A stretch of DNA of 64,000 nt from Bacillus glycinifermentans (GCF_001042475.2 NZ_LECW02000004.1:515440-579439); one strand, 5' to 3'; positions 46,185 to 56,750 are shown, numbered from the stretch's first letter. Notes: generated from the sequence alone by a model not told the origin. Made by a program: numbers and translations.

Positions 46185-47739
46185 TGTTTACAATCCCTTC
46201 GTTTTGTCTAATCGTTATGCTTCCTTTTGAATGAACAATCTGTTTGCCTTTCCATCCCGCATCATCCCGAAAAGGAAAATCAGAGCGAAAATGCCCACCT
46301 CTGCTTTCCTTCCGCAGCAAGGCGGAATCTGTCATCAATGTGGCCGTCTGCCACAAATGAGCCAATTCAAGCGCTTCATTTGTGATTTCTTTCACATTTA
46401 TAATCTGAACCGGCATCTGTTCAAACCATTTTTTCACCTTCTTCAGTTCGTCCGCCGTTCTGATGATCGAAACATGATCGGTCATGTTTTTGCGGATGTC
46501 TTCGAGGCTGCATTCAGGCACGGCAAATGTAATCTCTTCCAAGCTTGGCCGTTTTGCGCTGAGAGACATCCTGTTCGTGGCGGTTTGGATCCGTTTTGCC
46601 GCTCTTTTTCCGTAAACGAGACATTCCAGAAGAGAATTGCTCGCCAGCCGGTTGGCACCGTGAAAACCGGTACACGCCGCTTCTCCGATGGCATAAAGGT
46701 GCGGCACTGACGTTTCCCCCCACCTGTTCACAGATATGCCGCCCATTAAAAAGTGCATGCCGGGCGATACGGGAAGCCTCCCTTTTTCAATTGAGATTCC
46801 CGCTTGTTCACAAAGAGTAGAGACTGTCGGAAACCGCTGATAAAAGTCCGGAATCTCGCTGATATCCAAAAATACGCGGCTTCCCTGCTTCTGATGATCA
46901 TGAATCGCCCGTGCTACGATGTCGCGGGGCGCCAAATCCTTTAACGGATGAACTCCTTCCATGATCCTGCGCCCGTTTTCATCAATCAGGACGGCTCCCT
47001 CTCCGCGGACGGCCTCTGAAACCAGTCCGCACGCCCGCCCGTTTTTCGCGAGCAGCGTAGGGTGAAATTGAACGAATTCCAAATCGGTCAGGCAGGCTCC
47101 GGCCCGGTATGCCAATGAAAGGCCGTCGCTTGTCACTGAGCGGTTGTTCGTGTGCATTTGAAAAAGGTTTCCGCACCCTCCGGCCGCCAACACCACATAA
47201 TCCGCCTTCCTGAGACGCACCGAGCCCGCCTGATCTTTTGTCCAGACGCCTGCACAGCGGCCGTTATCGATCCATAGCTCACAAGCGGCTTCGTATTCCC
47301 TCAGGATGACATTCGAATGAAGCCGGCTGATGAGATGCCTGACAAGCATCCGGCCCGTCGCGTCTCCGCCGGCATGCAAAATCCGGTTGGCCGAGTGGGC
47401 CCCCTCCTTTCCGAGCTGAAGCCGTCCATTTCGGTCCTTGTCAAAAGGGAAGGATTGGCTGATCAGCTCCATCACGATTCTGCGTCCGTCTACAACAGCA
47501 TCATTGACTGTTTCGATATGATTGTGGCCGCCTCCGGCGTATAATGTGTCCTCAGCGTGCGCCGCACTTGAATCCTGCGGCTGTACAGAGGCGGCAATAC
47601 CGCCTTGCGCGAGCATCGAATTGCTGTCATGCACCGAGCTTTTGGTGATGACGATGACTTCATATGAAGGGGGCATCGCGGCAGCAAAAGACAGCGCAGC
47701 CGCTCCGGCGCCGACCACAACAATGGTCTGAGAAGACAT
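46165..47739 (-). CDS. nadB: L-aspartate oxidase
   Basis: FAD enzyme of 524 residues, first step of de novo NAD synthesis. N-terminal dinucleotide motif VVVGAGAAALS, then SMLAQGGIAAS and the succinate-dehydrogenase-like HPTLL and CTGFHGANRLASNSLLE regions. The ATG at 47739 follows AGGAGG; the longer frame reads through the operator. Leads nadBCA, divergent from nifS across a palindromic control region. Confidence 0.95.
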   Translation of the reverse strand: MSSQTIVVVGAGAAALSFAAAMPPSYEVIVITKSSVHDSNSMLAQGGIAASVQPQDSSAAHAEDTLYAGGGHNHIETVNDAVVDGRRIVMELISQSFPFDKDRNGRLQLGKEGAHSANRILHAGGDATGRMLVRHLISRLHSNVILREYEAACELWIDNGRCAGVWTKDQAGSVRLRKADYVVLAAGGCGNLFQMHTNNRSVTSDGLSLAYRAGACLTDLEFVQFHPTLLAKNGRACGLVSEAVRGEGAVLIDENGRRIMEGVHPLKDLAPRDIVARAIHDHQKQGSRVFLDISEIPDFYQRFPTVSTLCEQAGISIEKGRLPVSPGMHFLMGGISVNRWGETSVPHLYAIGEAACTGFHGANRLASNSLLECLVYGKRAAKRIQTATNRMSLSAKRPSLEEITFAVPECSLEDIRKNMTDHVSIIRTADELKKVKKWFEQMPVQIINVKEITNEALELAHLWQTATLMTDSALLRKESRGGHFRSDFPFRDDAGWKGKQIVHSKGSITIRQNEGIVNNAAAHA

Positions 47740-47751
47740 GATGATTCCTCC

Positions 47752-47790
47752 TGTAAATTTACATGTGTCTTGACACATATATTTACATAT
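47752..47790. promoter_or_regulatory. Palindromic control region of the nadB/nifS divergon
   Basis: Two nested or adjacent palindromes: TGTAAATTTACA (47752-47763) and ATGTGTCTTGACACAT (47763-47778), flanked by a further ATTTACA. TTGACA (47771-47776) with TAAAAT 18 bp on is a plausible nifS promoter, so the second palindrome covers its -35. The likely ligand-bound repressor is NadR (YrxA), encoded two genes downstream. Confidence 0.7.
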
Positions 47791-47834
47791 AGATAAAATA
47801 AACTCAAGCATTTTTTATAATGGAGACGATGATC

Positions 47835-48965
47835 GTGATATATCTTGACTATGCAGCGACAACCCCTGTCTTAAGCGATGCCCTGCAAGCGTTTGAACAA
47901 TTGAGCAAAGAGGTTTACGGAAATTCAAGCAGCCTTCATGACGCCGGCGGAAAAGCGGAGAGCGTTTTGCATTACTGCCGTGCTAAGCTGGCAGAGATCA
48001 TCTCAGGCGAGGCTGAAGGCATTTATTTTACGAGCGGCGGGACCGAATCGAATATGTTGGCCGTCCATTCGATATTGAACGGTCTGCCTTCAGGAAAGCG
48101 CCATTTTATCATGACGGAAATGGAGCATCAGTCCATGCATATTTTAAAGCGGCAACTGATCGCGCTCGGATCCGAAGTCAGCACGATGAAGCCTGACGCA
48201 AACGGGGTGATCACGGCCGATATATTAGAACGGCACCTCCGTCCTGACACAGGGCTTGTCTCGATCCAGCATGCCAATTCAGAAACAGGAATCATCCAGC
48301 CGCTCGCTGAATTGTCCTCCTTTTTGCATGAACGGGGCGTTCTCCTGCACAGCGATGCCGTTCAAACGTTTGCCAAAATCCCGGTAAACGTTGAAGAACT
48401 CGGCGTCGACGCTTTATCCGTTTCAAGCCATAAAGTATACGGTCCGAAAGGCATAGGCGCTGTTTATATTCGGCCGGGCGTAGACTGGAAGCCGGTTTAT
48501 CCCGGAACTCTGCATGAGAACGGTTTTCGCAGCGGCACCGTCAATGTGCCCGGAATCGGCGCATTTATTACGGCGGCTGACAAGACGGCCGGCAGGATGG
48601 ACGCCGTTTTTGAAAAACACCAAAAGCTTCGCGGCTATTTTTTGCGGCGCTTGCAGGAACGGAGCCTTCCCGTCTCCCTCGCCGTCTCCGATTCGGCCGG
48701 TCACAAAGTGCTTCCGCATATTTTGGGTTGTTTTTTTCATTCCTTTGAAGGACAATATGTTATGCTGGAATGTAACAGGCGCGGTATTTGCATTTCAACG
48801 GGAAGCGCGTGTTCCGCGGGCCATCAAGAGCCGTCAAACACGATGAAAGCTCTCCGCGTTCCAATGGAGCAGGCTCTTCGCTTCATCCGAATTTCGTTCG
48901 GATATAAGACGACAAAAGAGCACGTAGATAAACTGCTGGACGTATTTGAAAAGATGAAAACATGA
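47835..48965 (+). CDS. nifS: Cysteine desulfurase NifS dedicated to NadA
   Basis: 376 residues from a GTG (MIYLDYAATTP) with GGAG 9 bases upstream. PLP lysine in SVSSHKVYGPKG and the catalytic cysteine in STGSACSAGH. In B. subtilis this enzyme builds the Fe-S cluster of NadA. Divergent from nadB and probably co-transcribed with nadR, whose frame it touches. A paralogue of the MnmA-linked desulfurase at 9.6 kb. Confidence 0.92.
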   Translation: MIYLDYAATTPVLSDALQAFEQLSKEVYGNSSSLHDAGGKAESVLHYCRAKLAEIISGEAEGIYFTSGGTESNMLAVHSILNGLPSGKRHFIMTEMEHQSMHILKRQLIALGSEVSTMKPDANGVITADILERHLRPDTGLVSIQHANSETGIIQPLAELSSFLHERGVLLHSDAVQTFAKIPVNVEELGVDALSVSSHKVYGPKGIGAVYIRPGVDWKPVYPGTLHENGFRSGTVNVPGIGAFITAADKTAGRMDAVFEKHQKLRGYFLRRLQERSLPVSLAVSDSAGHKVLPHILGCFFHSFEGQYVMLECNRRGICISTGSACSAGHQEPSNTMKALRVPMEQALRFIRISFGYKTTKEHVDKLLDVFEKMKT

Positions 48966-48982
48966 GAAAGGAGACCATCGGA

Positions 48983-49525
48983 TTGACAGACGGATTAAAA
49001 CTTACGGGAGCTGAGCGGCGAAAACACCTGCTCGCATGGCTTAAAGAATCTGAGAAACCTCTGACGGGCAGCGAGCTGGCGAAAAAAGCTTCTGTTTCAA
49101 GACAGGTGATCGTACAGGATATATCCTTATTAAAAGCAAAAAATGAACCGATTATTGCAACGAGTCAGGGATATATGTATTTGCGGACGCAAGCCTCTGA
49201 CAAACAGCCGGTCAAACGTATCATCGCCTGCGACCACGATCCCGGCAAAACGGAAGAAGAACTGAACATGATCGTCGATTTTGGGGTGACGGTAAAGGAT
49301 GTTACGATCGAGCATCCCGTGTACGGCGATCTGACAGCATCCATCAGAGTCAGCACGAGAAAGGAAGTCGCAGATTTCGTGAAAAAAATTTCTTCGACAA
49401 ACGCCGCATACTTGTCACAGCTGACAAACGGCATACACCTTCACACGCTGGAGGCAGACGATGAAGAGAAAATCGAACAGGCTTGCGATGCGCTGAAGAA
49501 AGCCGGCATCTTAATTCAAGAATAA
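48983..49525 (+). CDS. nadR: NAD biosynthesis repressor NadR (YrxA)
   Basis: 180 residues: N-terminal winged helix (RRKHLLAWLKESEKPLTGSELA, VSRQVIVQDISLL) and a C-terminal 3H domain named for three histidines (ACDHDPG; TIEHPVYGDL; NGIHLHTLE). It is a nicotinate-sensing repressor of nadBCA and nifS. AAGGAG lies 9 bases before the TTG at 48983; an ATG overlapping the nifS stop (48962) is too close to the site. The target is likely the palindromes at 47752-47790. Confidence 0.92.
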   Translation: MTDGLKLTGAERRKHLLAWLKESEKPLTGSELAKKASVSRQVIVQDISLLKAKNEPIIATSQGYMYLRTQASDKQPVKRIIACDHDPGKTEEELNMIVDFGVTVKDVTIEHPVYGDLTASIRVSTRKEVADFVKKISSTNAAYLSQLTNGIHLHTLEADDEEKIEQACDALKKAGILIQE

Positions 49526-49568
49526 ACGAAAAGGTCCTTTTGCCTAATGGCATAAGGACCTTTTCGTT
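49525..49568. terminator. Bidirectional terminator between nadR and pheA
   Basis: AACGAAAAGGTCCTT and AAGGACCTTTTCGTT pair over about 15 bp with a 14-base loop. The A- and T-rich ends serve both converging genes. Confidence 0.85.
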
Positions 49569-50424
49569 ATAAGACATAGGCATTGTACGTCCCGAGCACC
49601 TTCACTTTGCAGCCCAATGCTTCAAGCTCTGCCGCAGCACCTGGGATAAGGACGTCGTCTAACGCCATTTCGATATCAATGATAAAAAAGTAATTTCCCA
49701 ACCCCGTTTTTGTCGGCCTGGATTCAATTTTAGAAAGATTCAAATTTCTCCAGGCGAAAGCGGACAGCACTTGATGAAGCGCCCCGGATCTATCCGAAGG
49801 AAGGGTCACCATCAAAGTCGTCTTCGGCCTTGATGATAATTCCGGATTCACTTGAACGGAAGCATGCTGATCCGGATGGAGCATGACAAATCTCGTATGA
49901 TTATATTCGTAGTCGTGAATGTCCCGCTTTACAATGTCTAATCGGTACGTTTTCGCCGCCATTTCATTGGCGATCACCGCGATGTTTTTGTCCGGGTTCT
50001 CGCTCACGTATTTTGCCGCCGCTCCCGTCGAAGTCGCGTATTCAAACGGAACCGAATCAAACTGGCGGTGCAAAAACTTGTGGCATTGCGCAATCGCGTG
50101 TGAGTGGGAATAGATTTTCTCAATGTTCGTCCATTCTTCTTTTCTTGAAGGGTGCACCAGCAAATGCTGGCGGATCGGCGCTGTGATTTCCCCGACAATA
50201 TAAAGAGGCTGTTCATGGATTAAATAATCGATCGTCATGTTCACCGATCCTTCGATCGCGTTTTCCAGCGGAACAACGGCAAGATCGATTTCACCGCTCA
50301 TGGCTGCGTCCATACAGGCAGGTATCGTATTATATGCTTGCTGTTTGGCCTCTGCAAAACAAGAGCACACGGCCAAATGGGTAAATGTTGCTTCTGGACC
50401 TAAATAACCGACTTTCATGTTCAT
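49567..50424 (-). CDS. pheA: Prephenate dehydratase
   Basis: 285 residues. Makes phenylpyruvate from prephenate. Conserved PDT pieces YLGPEATFTH, PLENAIEGSV and NHTRFVML, then the C-terminal ACT regulatory domain with ESRPTKTGLGNYFF, the phenylalanine feedback site. The first ATG has GGGAGAG about 12 bases upstream. Downstream of pheB, in the obg-pheB-pheA order of B. subtilis. Confidence 0.95.
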   Translation of the reverse strand: MNMKVGYLGPEATFTHLAVCSCFAEAKQQAYNTIPACMDAAMSGEIDLAVVPLENAIEGSVNMTIDYLIHEQPLYIVGEITAPIRQHLLVHPSRKEEWTNIEKIYSHSHAIAQCHKFLHRQFDSVPFEYATSTGAAAKYVSENPDKNIAVIANEMAAKTYRLDIVKRDIHDYEYNHTRFVMLHPDQHASVQVNPELSSRPKTTLMVTLPSDRSGALHQVLSAFAWRNLNLSKIESRPTKTGLGNYFFIIDIEMALDDVLIPGAAAELEALGCKVKVLGTYNAYVL

Positions 50425-50444
50425 GGTATATACACTTCTCTCCC

Positions 50445-50888
50445 TTAAGCGCCCGAACCTAGTATTTCGACCTTTTCTACGAATTCCAGCTTTCTTAATT
50501 TGTTCATAAGCATATCAACATTTTCAGCCATTCCCCTCGTGCTGAGTGATAATGTGACATTGGCTCTTCCTTGAAGGGGGATCGTCTGGTGAATCGACAG
50601 CACGTTGCACCCTGAATCAGCCACAACCTGCAGCAGGTGCGATAATGTTCCCGAACGGTCTTCCAAATGGAAAAAAAGCGTGATGATTTGTTCTTTGACC
50701 ATTGTATAAAAAGGAAACACCGCATCTCTGTACTTGTAAAAAGCGCTCCTGCTTAAATCGACTTTTTGGACGGCTTCTGCTACAGATTCGGCTTTCTTCC
50801 GTTCGATCAGCTTTTTGACCTCAAGCGTTTTCCGCATGGCTTCGGGCAGCACGTCTTCCCTGACAAGATAAAAGGTCTTCTCTTTCAA
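50445..50888 (-). CDS. pheB: ACT-domain protein PheB
   Basis: 147 residues: a short N-terminal helical part with a helix-turn-helix-like segment ([19 protein letters not shown]) and a C-terminal ACT domain ([35 protein letters not shown] begins VLSIHQT). Annotated historically as a chorismate mutase, but it has no mutase motif. It probably senses an amino acid. AAGGAGAG precedes the ATG; a hairpin separates it from obg. Confidence 0.88.
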   Translation of the reverse strand: MKEKTFYLVREDVLPEAMRKTLEVKKLIERKKAESVAEAVQKVDLSRSAFYKYRDAVFPFYTMVKEQIITLFFHLEDRSGTLSHLLQVVADSGCNVLSIHQTIPLQGRANVTLSLSTRGMAENVDMLMNKLRKLEFVEKVEILGSGA

Positions 50889-50933
50889 TGGTTCTTCTCT
50901 CCTTTTAAAAAACCCTGTATCCCTAATGAATGT

Positions 50934-50960
50934 CGGAGAGTTTGCATCGCAAACTCTCCG
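50934..50960 (-). repeat. 12-bp perfect hairpin between obg and pheB
   Basis: CGGAGAGTTTGC, loop of 3, GCAAACTCTCCG. No T-run follows on either strand, so this is not a standard terminator. It lies 6 bases after the obg stop and 45 bp before the pheB start. Confidence 0.7.
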
Positions 50961-50966
50961 GCACGA

Positions 50967-52274
<1,308 letters not shown>

Positions 52275-52286
52275 TTAAAACCGCGT

Positions 52287-52865
52287 TTACTTGACGTGGA
52301 TTTCAGCAAGACATTCACGTTCTGAAACATCGAGCCGCCTGATTTCATAAAAATCTTCAGGTGATTTATGAAATTCTTCAAAGCCGATAAGCTCTGTCAA
52401 GACGCCGTGAAAGTCGAGATAAATGACGAGGCTGCCTTCGGGTCCGTCCGTTTGCAGCGTGACGGTCAAATGGTTTTCGCTCTCTTTTGATACGCAGTCG
52501 TCAAAAATCCGAAACAGCTTTCTGATGAGAATCACCAGCTTTTCGTCATAAGCCGAGAGATCCCTGACTTCTCCGATCACCTCATATTCAAGCGTCAGCG
52601 AATGAGCCGTCCAGTTAAACGTGAGCAAATCGTAAGCAAACCGCGGTATTTTCAGGTTTGAAAGCTTTGATTCATGCTGAGCCTCAATGACCACTTCATC
52701 AATGATTTCAAACACGCGGTCATATTTCTTTAATGTTAGGTTTCCTTTAATCAATTGAAGTTTATTCATCCAGTCGTGCCTTGAGTGGCTGAGCAGATGG
52801 ATAAGCTCATGAGTCAAAGCCGTATCATCGATATTCTTTTCTCGTTTTTTCGATATTTCTTCCAT
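52287..52865 (-). CDS. spo0B: Sporulation phosphotransferase Spo0B
   Basis: 192 residues. The helical hairpin carries H30 (in HSRHDWMNKLQLIKGNL), the histidine that takes phosphate from Spo0F and passes it to Spo0A. The C-terminal part is a degenerate kinase-like domain without ATP motifs. GGGAGTG precedes the ATG; a TGTTATAAT extended -10 (52924-52932) lies upstream on the minus strand. The window also holds a Rap whose family acts on Spo0F, one step upstream in this relay. Confidence 0.93.
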   Translation of the reverse strand: MEEISKKREKNIDDTALTHELIHLLSHSRHDWMNKLQLIKGNLTLKKYDRVFEIIDEVVIEAQHESKLSNLKIPRFAYDLLTFNWTAHSLTLEYEVIGEVRDLSAYDEKLVILIRKLFRIFDDCVSKESENHLTVTLQTDGPEGSLVIYLDFHGVLTELIGFEEFHKSPEDFYEIRRLDVSERECLAEIHVK

Positions 52866-52923
52866 TTTGGCACTCCCAATCGTTCGGTCTCTTTTTAGGA
52901 GTCTGATCCGGTTTGTACTTTGA

Positions 52924-52932
52924 ATTATAACA
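52924..52932 (-). promoter_or_regulatory. Extended -10 of the spo0B-obg promoter
   Basis: TGTTATAAT on the minus strand; the -35 region 17 bp upstream is weak (TTCATT), as often with extended -10 promoters. Confidence 0.55.
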
Positions 52933-53026
52933 GAGAAGACAGTATAAATGAAACACGTTTATGCGGAATCTCCAGCGGAATCCCGGCATTTGCCGGATAG
53001 CGTGCCCGGGATTGAAATTGATATGT

Positions 53027-53057
53027 AAAAAACTCCGGTCAGAACGACCGGAGTTTC
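53027..53057 (-). terminator. Terminator of the rplU-prp-rpmA operon
   Basis: AAACTCCGGTC, 5-base loop, GACCGGAGTTT then TTT on the minus strand, just after the rpmA stop. Confidence 0.85.
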
Positions 53058-53066
53058 GTTTAAAGG

Positions 53067-53360
<294 letters not shown>

Positions 53361-53702
53361 CTATATTTTGTTCTCTGTTACTCGTAAGTAACCTTTGTAA
53401 TCCCGTTCGATCGTTTGCAGGGAAACGATCATGCCTTCAAGAAGCAGCTCAGCTTTGCTCCGCGCTTCCTGATCTGTCTCATCAGGGAACCGGAAAGACA
53501 AATATCCCCCGTCTTCCCCAAGATCGAGAATCGGATCAATGCCGGTCAGTGCGATGACAGCATTGACGGCTCCGAAAGCAACGGCAGATGCCCCCGCACA
53601 AACGAGATCGTGTCCATGTTCAGCAAAATTCGCATGCCCCGTCATTTCAAAGGACAAAATGTCCCCGTCCAGCCGGGATCTTGTAATTGTTGCCTGAATC
53701 AT
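53361..53702 (-). CDS. prp: Ribosomal-processing cysteine protease Prp
   Basis: 113 residues. The catalytic pair is H23 and C35 in TGHANFAEHGHDLVCAGAS. It cleaves the L27 extension encoded by the next gene. Called ysxB in B. subtilis. Sits between rplU and rpmA with gaps of about 12 bp, the fixed order in Firmicutes that have the L27 extension. Confidence 0.94.
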   Translation of the reverse strand: MIQATITRSRLDGDILSFEMTGHANFAEHGHDLVCAGASAVAFGAVNAVIALTGIDPILDLGEDGGYLSFRFPDETDQEARSKAELLLEGMIVSLQTIERDYKGYLRVTENKI

Positions 53703-53714
53703 ATCCTACACGCC

Positions 53715-54128
<414 letters not shown>

Positions 54129-54134
54129 TTAAAA

Positions 54135-54163
54135 AATATACCAGAATCACAGACGATTGTCAA
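54135..54163 (-). promoter_or_regulatory. rplU promoter
   Basis: Minus-strand TTGACA (54158-54163), 17-bp spacer, TATATT (54135-54140). Confidence 0.8.
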
Positions 54164-54171
54164 TACAGTTT

Positions 54172-55041
54172 TCAATAAACCAACAGAAGCTCTTCCATTG
54201 AGGACGTCGTTCGTTTATCGGCAAAATAGGCGTGAAGAACCTCATTTTCATCGAGCTGGCTCAGCTTTTCTCCGTCTTTTTCAATGATAATCGGATGCTT
54301 GCAGCCTCTCCTGAACATCAGCATGACGTTGTATATGCGCTCATCCGCGCAAACGGTGAGCGGTGCAAGCCGGCGGACTTCCCGCTCTTTTCCGTAATAG
54401 CGTTCAAGCAGAAAACGGATATGGGCGTAATGCCTGCTTCTGTATTCCCTGTAAAGGGAGACGGACAGAAATACGAGCAGCACCCAGGCGCTCAGCTGCA
54501 TTGGAGAAACCGCCAAAACCGCTATCATGAACAGCGCACAGCCAACACACGATACGGACAGGATCATTTGCTGCGCCTTTTGATACGGCAAATATTTCGA
54601 AAAAAGCAGAAACAACAGCTTACCCCCGTCCAGCGGCCAAACGGGAAACAGATTCATCAGCAGGATCGTCAAGTTGTAAAATGTAAACATATCAAACATT
54701 TTCGGTTCGAGAAGCGAATTGACAGACATCAGCCAAGCGGCTGACTGAAGCCATATGTGCTGTACCGGACCCGCGCAAACGACGGCAAGTTCTTCTTTTA
54801 ACGGCCTGTTTCCATGCTCGTCAACCTCAAGGGCTCCCCCGAAAGGAAGCAGAAAAATCCGTTTGATCCTCCAGGAAAAATAGACAGCGGCGGCGGCATG
54901 GCCAAGTTCATGAATCAAAATGACGATCATTAAGCAAAATAACGCTTTAATATGCCCGGTCATTAAAGCGAGCGCCATCACAAGCCAGAGCAGGGGATGG
55001 ATATGAAGCTTTGCGATGAGCTCTGTCCATCTATTCATCAA
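54172..55041 (-). CDS. spoIVFB: Intramembrane metalloprotease SpoIVFB
   Basis: Site-2 protease family, 289 residues, about six membrane helices and a C-terminal CBS-like domain that senses ATP. The zinc motif HELGH is at 44-48 and the second ligand region is VWPLDGGKLLF. It cuts pro-sigma-K in the mother cell. The start overlaps the spoIVFA stop by 11 bases, so the two are coupled. The substrate gene is not in this window. Confidence 0.94.
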   Translation of the reverse strand: MMNRWTELIAKLHIHPLLWLVMALALMTGHIKALFCLMIVILIHELGHAAAAVYFSWRIKRIFLLPFGGALEVDEHGNRPLKEELAVVCAGPVQHIWLQSAAWLMSVNSLLEPKMFDMFTFYNLTILLMNLFPVWPLDGGKLLFLLFSKYLPYQKAQQMILSVSCVGCALFMIAVLAVSPMQLSAWVLLVFLSVSLYREYRSRHYAHIRFLLERYYGKEREVRRLAPLTVCADERIYNVMLMFRRGCKHPIIIEKDGEKLSQLDENEVLHAYFADKRTTSSMEELLLVY

Positions 55042-55825
55042 ATGATATCACCTGTATCGGATCGACAAATTCGTCTCCTTGTTTAATCGCAAAATAATAG
55101 ACGCCTTTATGGTCTTTGTTTTGCTGAATCGTTCCGAGCTTGGCTCCTTTATCGACGAAATCGTATAAAGCGACATCGACCTTTTTCAACTGTCCGTAAT
55201 AGGTGTAGCTGTTATCGGCATGCTGGATGACAACCGTCAGGCCTGTCTCCGGGCTTTTTTCCACTTCAATGACATAGCCCTCTTTCATGCTCTCAATCGT
55301 TTCGCTTTCCGTTTCGACTTTGATCCCCTCTCCGGAAAATTTCTGCTGAACTTTTCCCATCGCAGGGGTGACAAGCTCCTGGTTGACCTCCATTTGATCT
55401 GACTGCTTTCCGCTTTTCGGCTGAAACAGCGAAAGCGGATGTCCGAACTTTGATTCATACCAATGTCCAAGGGCCGCAAACTGAAATTCTTCTGAGAACA
55501 TCCGGCTGATCACCGGTTTGACCTGCTTCACGGGTTCAAAATGGCCTTTATAAGCAATGGCGGACACGAGAACGAGGCATGCTGAGAGGAGGCATTTTAT
55601 GATGAATGCATCAGCCTTTATAAGCGGATGCTTTCCGTTTATCAAAGTTGAACCCCCTTCATATGCGGGGAACTCCTCATGTTTATCATCCTCCGGAAAG
55701 GCTGTCCAGGCGGGCGGTGACAGCGGGCGTTTTGATCTGTCAGGGCGGCCCGTTCCATTTGCCGGCGTTTTCCGTTTTCGCTTTTTCGCGATTCTTTTGC
55801 GGATTTCATCTGCTCTGTGACTCAT
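55031..55825 (-). CDS. spoIVFA: SpoIVFB regulator SpoIVFA
   Basis: 264 residues: a basic N-terminal cytoplasmic part (IRKRIAKKRKRKTPANGTGR), one membrane helix (about 80-100, FIIKCLLSACLVLVSAIAY), and a C-terminal M23-like domain (VIQHADNSYTYYGQL) lacking a full zinc site. It holds SpoIVFB and BofA together until SpoIVB cleaves it. GGATGAGGGGT sets the ATG at 55825. A sigma-E promoter lies about 40 bp upstream. Confidence 0.92.
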   Translation of the reverse strand: MSHRADEIRKRIAKKRKRKTPANGTGRPDRSKRPLSPPAWTAFPEDDKHEEFPAYEGGSTLINGKHPLIKADAFIIKCLLSACLVLVSAIAYKGHFEPVKQVKPVISRMFSEEFQFAALGHWYESKFGHPLSLFQPKSGKQSDQMEVNQELVTPAMGKVQQKFSGEGIKVETESETIESMKEGYVIEVEKSPETGLTVVIQHADNSYTYYGQLKKVDVALYDFVDKGAKLGTIQQNKDHKGVYYFAIKQGDEFVDPIQVISFDE

Positions 55826-55860
55826 ACCCCTCATCCTTTACATTCACGTTGGTTTGTACC

Positions 55861-55889
55861 ATGATATGTCTTGTCCACTGCATTTATAC
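55861..55889 (-). promoter_or_regulatory. Sigma-E-type promoter of spoIVFAB
   Basis: Minus-strand GTATAAAT (55882-55889) and CATATCAT (55861-55868); ATA-to-ATA spacing is 17 bp. It matches the mother-cell consensus and is only 8 bp from the -35 of the divergent SRPBCC-arsR promoter. Confidence 0.65.
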
Positions 55890-55897
55890 CGATATTA

Positions 55898-55927
55898 TTG
55901 ACATGAAACCAAAAGGTTTCGTATAAT
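55898..55927 (+). promoter_or_regulatory. Promoter of the SRPBCC-ArsR cassette
   Basis: TTGACA (55898-55903) and TATAAT (55922-55927) with an 18-bp spacer, both perfect hexamers. The spacer is filled by the first operator palindrome. Confidence 0.85.
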
Positions 55928-55950
55928 ATAAAATGAAACCTTTTGGTTTC
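55905..55950 (+). promoter_or_regulatory. Tandem palindromic operators
   Basis: GAAACCAAAAGGTTTC (55905-55920) and GAAACCTTTTGGTTTC (55935-55950) are 16-bp palindromes with identical arms, differing only in the A4/T4 centre, and both sit in ATGAAACC...GGTTTCGTAT. Their centres are 30 bp apart, close to three helical turns. One lies between -35 and -10, the other just downstream of the start site. Confidence 0.85.
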
Positions 55951-55976
55951 GTATTTTTCATGACGGGGGTATTCGA

Positions 55977-56411
55977 ATGAAAGAACAAAACAGCCATGTG
56001 CCTGATATACATAAAAAGGTCACATTTCATGCGCCGATCCAAAAAGTATGGGAAGCGGTTGCGACAAGCGAGGGAATTGCCGCCTGGTTCATGCCGAACA
56101 ATTTTCAGCCTGAAATCGGCCATGAATTCACCCTGCAGTCGCCATATGGACCTTCACCGTGCAAGGTGATTGAGCTTGAAGCTCCGCATCGCCTCTCTTT
56201 CACCTGGGACACGTCAGGCTGGATCGTGACCTTTGAATTAAAAGAGACAGCCGGCGGCGATACTGAGTTTACTTTGATTCACTCCGGCTGGGGAGAGCCG
56301 GAAGAAATCGTTTCAAAAGCGAGGGCAAACAATTCGGACGTCCGCGACAGGATGAGCGGCGGCTGGGAAGGGCTCGTCAATCAAAAGCTTCGTATGGCAG
56401 TTGAAGGCTAG
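55977..56411 (+). CDS. SRPBCC (AHSA1-like) domain protein
   Basis: 144 residues of the START-like fold: [29 protein letters not shown] at the start (seen as [11 protein letters not shown] and AAWFMPN), HRLSFTWD in the middle and a closing helix [17 protein letters not shown]. Such proteins bind hydrophobic ligands or assist folding; the ligand is unknown. GGGGG lies 7 bases before the ATG. It overlaps the next gene by one base. This two-gene cassette is not at this place in B. subtilis as I remember it. Confidence 0.85.
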   Translation: MKEQNSHVPDIHKKVTFHAPIQKVWEAVATSEGIAAWFMPNNFQPEIGHEFTLQSPYGPSPCKVIELEAPHRLSFTWDTSGWIVTFELKETAGGDTEFTLIHSGWGEPEEIVSKARANNSDVRDRMSGGWEGLVNQKLRMAVEG

Positions 56412-56740
56412 TGTCTTCATCAGCGCAAAAACATGATGTGTTTCGGGCAGTCGCCGATCCGACGAGGAGGAAGCTGCTGAAGCTTCTCGCTGATCGGGAA
56501 ATGCCCATTACCGATATCAGCAGCCATTTTCCAATAACAAGGACGGCCGTCTCCAAGCATTTGCGGATTTTGTCTGAGGCGCGGCTTGTAAGTGAACGAA
56601 AAGCGGGAAGGGAAAAGCTGTACAGGCTTCACCCCGAAGCGCTGATCGAATTGCAGGAGTGGCTCTCCTATTTCGAACGGTATTGGGACAACAAGCTCTC
56701 CATGCTGAAACATTATGTGGAACATGAAGATAGAGAATAA
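56411..56740 (+). CDS. ArsR-family transcriptional repressor
   Basis: 109 residues, winged helix: FRAVADPTRRKLLKLLADR then ITDISSHFPITRTAVSKHLRIL (recognition helix TRTAVSKHLRIL) and the wing SERKAGREKLYRL. No cysteine is present, so it does not use the classic arsenic or metal site; it resembles the SdpR/ligand-linked branch, which often pairs with SRPBCC proteins. It starts with GTG, sharing one base with the SRPBCC stop. It probably binds the two palindromes at 55905-55950. Confidence 0.88.
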   Translation: MSSSAQKHDVFRAVADPTRRKLLKLLADREMPITDISSHFPITRTAVSKHLRILSEARLVSERKAGREKLYRLHPEALIELQEWLSYFERYWDNKLSMLKHYVEHEDRE

Positions 56741-56750
56741 AAGCTATGAA

